Part shown: piece after piece, positions 62,301 through 64,000 of the stretch
Numbering within the stretch: position 1 is the first letter of the stretch
Layout: each line of letters begins with the position of its first letter
Source: Aptenodytes patagonicus
Lineage: Eukaryota; Chordata; Aves; Sphenisciformes; Spheniscidae
NCBI RefSeq assembly: GCF_965638725.1
Contig: NC_134970.1
Coordinates: forward strand, 3,167,001 to 3,231,000
Direction of reading: 5' to 3'
DNA length: 64,000 nucleotides
Made by a program: the position numbers and the translations under genes
Notes under the pieces: generated by a model
Seen by the model: only the letters and a program-made list of their open reading frames with translations
What the model was told of the DNA's origin: nothing
Databases searched by the model: none

Positions 62301-62993
62301 GAATTAGCTTGAAGACATTACCTAATTCTCAGTTGGTTGAAATGAAATGTCTCCCTGATGAAAAGGGACCTTCAGAGTGCAGCCTGAGACTCCCCGAGAT
62401 CCAGAAATGGTCCCCAATGAATGGGGGAATCTTTGCAGTCAGAGTCTGGCCAAAAAGGCATCCCTAGAAAAACCGGGAGGCGAAGTGGCTTTGCCATGAG
62501 CGAGTCCTGCTGGTGGGAGGAAATTCCTCCTTGTGCCGAGGCCAGGACAAGCCTGGGCAGCACGGGCTGCAGAGGGGCGCTGGTCCTGCCAAGGCTTTGC
62601 CTGAGGATCTGCAACTCCTGCACTTCACCTAAATGTGAATTTATAAATGGCGAGACTTGTGCGTCAGCTGTTCCTGTCCTCTTTCTTGAGCGGTACAAAG
62701 AGAGGTTGGACGTAGCACAGACACATCCCCCGGTTGCATAAACCACCCGGGAGAATCGGGCTTCAGCATCGCTGCAGCCACAAAAGCCCTGTGCAGAGCA
62801 CGGAGCGGTGCGTGCCGGGCGAGCAATGCAACACGTACATCGCGTGCCCTGGGCAACGTCCCGCTTGGCACCTCCGACAGCCTCTCTCCGCTCTCCCACG
62901 GAAACCTCCGGGCCGGAGAGGCGAGGGGCTGCTCTTACCCAGAAAGGTGACAACAGCTAGGGATGTGCGGACAAATCCAGCGGCGCCTCCCAT
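47205..62993 (-). CDS. CNTN2: CNTN2, contactin-2 / axonin-1 / TAG-1 (complete, 1,036 aa)
   Basis: Twenty-two coding exons in transcript order: 62993-62939, 58391-58247, 57955-57780, 57453-57358, 57031-56822, 56228-56129, 55864-55689, 54988-54852, 54315-54186, 53298-53148, 52874-52747, 52374-52199, 52060-51940, 51651-51493, 51350-51201, 50459-50389, 50196-49962, 49519-49404, 48954-48768, 48407-48295, 48206-48038, 47314-47205. They total 3,111 nt with continuous phase, 1,036 aa, the length I recall for chicken axonin-1. CNTN2 is a GPI-anchored neuronal adhesion molecule for axon guidance, and it clusters potassium channels at juxtaparanodes. Approximate layout: signal peptide 1-28, six Ig domains 38-600 (two exons each; [27 protein letters not shown]), a [10 protein letters not shown] linker, four FNIII domains 607-1000, and a GPI signal. 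The start [15 protein letters not shown] has a hydrophobic core. No frameshift is seen. Confidence 0.97.
48038..51651 (-). other. CNTN2: CNTN2 fibronectin type III block (four domains)
   Basis: FN1 comes from 51651-51493 and 51350-51201; FN2 from 50459-50389 and 50196-49962; FN3 from 49519-49404 and 48954-48768; FN4 from 48407-48295 and 48206-48038. FNIII landmarks are visible: [50 protein letters not shown] and SIKWDPV. Each domain uses two exons. Confidence 0.92.
49073..49151. repeat. AT-rich 11-bp tandem repeat in CNTN2 intron
   Basis: About four copies of the unit tagtattatta are followed by degenerating copies, in the intron between the 49404 and 48954 exons. It has no coding role and may vary in length between individuals. 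Confidence 0.85.
51940..58391 (-). other. CNTN2: CNTN2 immunoglobulin block (six domains)
   Basis: Twelve exons encode six Ig domains. Typical second-cysteine motifs are GSYQCVAS (57780 exon), GNYSCFAT (56822 exon), GTYECEAE (55689), GMYQCVAE (54186), GKYTCFAE (52747) and GRYTCTAQ (51940). The first four domains form the horseshoe used for adhesion in axonin-1, according to the known structure. Confidence 0.92.
58392..62938 (-). other. CNTN2: CNTN2 intron 1 (4.5 kb)
   Basis: This is the largest CNTN2 intron in the window, between the signal-peptide exon and the first Ig exon. It contains AT-rich stretches with many TAAT cores (about 60120-60300 and 60540-60960), which could be homeodomain-type enhancer sites. 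Its 5' part, about 62400-62930, is GC-richer. Large open frames there (for example minus 62372-62953) read through the donor and show no homology. Confidence 0.7.
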
Positions 62994-64000
62994 CCTGCGT
63001 CTCCGTCCGGGTTATGGCCTCCGCGGCTGAGCCTCTGCGGGTGAGTGGGGACAGCAGCCCTGCGAGAGACAGAGAAAGGAGTTATCTGCAGCGCTTCTGT
63101 GGCTCTGCTCGGGGGGCCCGGCGTCCGGCTGCACGTCCCCGCTGGCCACGGGCCCGGGGTGAGAGTCACTCGGGAGCAAACGTCCAGCTGCCCGGTGAGG
63201 AACACACAGGGGTTTGAAGGAGCTCTTTTTCTTTCTGACATGACAGATCTGGTTGGGAAATTTTTCCTCCTCCCTTGCTATCTGCTATTCTTCCTCCCTC
63301 CTCCAAAAATAATGCTTCCTTCCTAGCATTTTTTATTAAAAAACGCAAAGTCAGAAGCACACAGGATATTGGATGGGGGGAAGGAGGCAGAAGTAATTTG
63401 TTCTTGTTATTTTGTGAAAAAGGCATCTTTAACTCTTTAGGCGGGCAGTGACTGTCTTTGGGTGTTGTGCCAGCCCCGAGTCTCTCGTTCTGGAGAGGTC
63501 GGGGGGACCCAGCTCGTCACCGTGCACTGCACCCCAGCTGCAGAGCATCCCCGTGGTGAGCTCACGCTTGCAGGGCGGCGTGGAAAGCGAGCGGCACAAA
63601 GTGGCTGCACAGGGAGGTCTCCGTGGGGCTTCGCTGCAGCCTGCTGGGTCATTCCCTGCTTTTCTTCCAAGTGTAACGCATTTGAATAGAATCAAGAGAT
63701 AACGGGAGCGCCAAGGCATTTCCTGATGCCGTGAGACACATTAGTAGGTGGAGCAGTGACTTCCAGTCCCCTCCACAGACTCCTATCTTCCAAGATCTCT
63801 CAAAAAAGAAAAAAACCCAAACAAAACACCGAGCTGTTTGTGCAGACCCTGGTCCCTGCCTTCTCCTGGCTACACCCACTGCGGGATCAGCTTCAGCACA
63901 TGCATCTCTTTCCTTGTAACTCTGATGGGGATGTTGGGCTGGGGTTTTTTTTCCCCTCTTTGTTAATAAATGCTTTTGAAATAATGCATTGAAGAGCCCC
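62994..64000 (-). promoter_or_regulatory. CNTN2: CNTN2 5' UTR exon and upstream region
   Basis: The bases before the ATG, 63034-62994, form 5' UTR joined to an acceptor (cactcacccgcag). At least one non-coding exon therefore lies further upstream, possibly beyond 63035. No strong CpG island or TATA box was recognised. The remaining sequence to 64000 holds only short open frames without family resemblance. Confidence 0.45.

Noticed and set aside
62372-62953. Minus-strand 193-codon open frame in CNTN2 intron 1
   Set aside because: It runs past the donor of the signal-peptide exon into GC-rich intron and resembles no protein. CNTN2 splicing to 58391 restores the known sequence.
1-64000. CRISPR arrays, bacterial operons, tRNA or rRNA genes
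   Set aside because: None was seen. The window is vertebrate with spliced genes, and no direct-repeat array or cloverleaf-like sequence stood out on reading.

Overview
The window looks like avian nuclear DNA. It has compact intron-exon genes with GT-AG junctions and a 5'-truncated CR1 LINE, the dominant avian/reptilian retrotransposon. It also carries a CNTN2 gene whose spliced product is 1,036 aa, the length I recall for chicken axonin-1. The gene order DSTYK - RBBP5 - TMEM81 - (extra gene) - CNTN2 matches human 1q32.1 apart from the extra gene. I assembled the genes by eye from splice sites, reading frame and remembered homologues. No searches were run.

Layout. 1-3,228: a DSTYK intron. 3,229-13,585 (+): the last eleven coding exons of DSTYK, a dual Ser/Thr-Tyr kinase; about 200 N-terminal residues lie outside the window. 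13,586 to about 15,532: its 3' UTR. About 16.7-18.1 kb: a GC-rich promoter with long C-runs. 17,584-26,625 (+): complete RBBP5 in 14 coding exons (539 aa), a core subunit of MLL/SET1 histone H3K4 methyltransferases. 30,112-30,906 (+): TMEM81 in one coding exon (264 aa), a sperm membrane Ig protein. 32,336-34,639 (-): four exons of a PDZRN3/PDZRN4-family gene that I do not know from the human locus. 41,559-42,382 (-): the CR1 copy. 47,205-62,993 (-): complete CNTN2 in 22 coding exons (signal peptide, six Ig domains, four FNIII domains, GPI signal). 62,994-64,000: CNTN2 5' UTR and upstream DNA.

The most interesting object is the PDZRN-like gene. From memory, human CNTN1 is followed by PDZRN4 (12q12) and CNTN3 by PDZRN3 (3p), each pair on the same strand with the contactin upstream. 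Here CNTN2 is followed on the same strand by a third PDZRN-type gene. This suggests the missing ohnolog of an ancestral contactin-PDZRN pair, kept in this lineage and absent from the human locus. It is also unusual in itself. The exon for the core of the second PDZ domain is missing, only the C-terminal half of the first PDZ domain is visible, and the usual stop after the C-terminal VTTV motif has become TGG, adding 56 residues and burying the PDZ ligand.

The other genes do not form one pathway. DSTYK is signalling, RBBP5 is chromatin, TMEM81 is gamete fusion and CNTN2 is axon adhesion. They are neighbours through conserved synteny.
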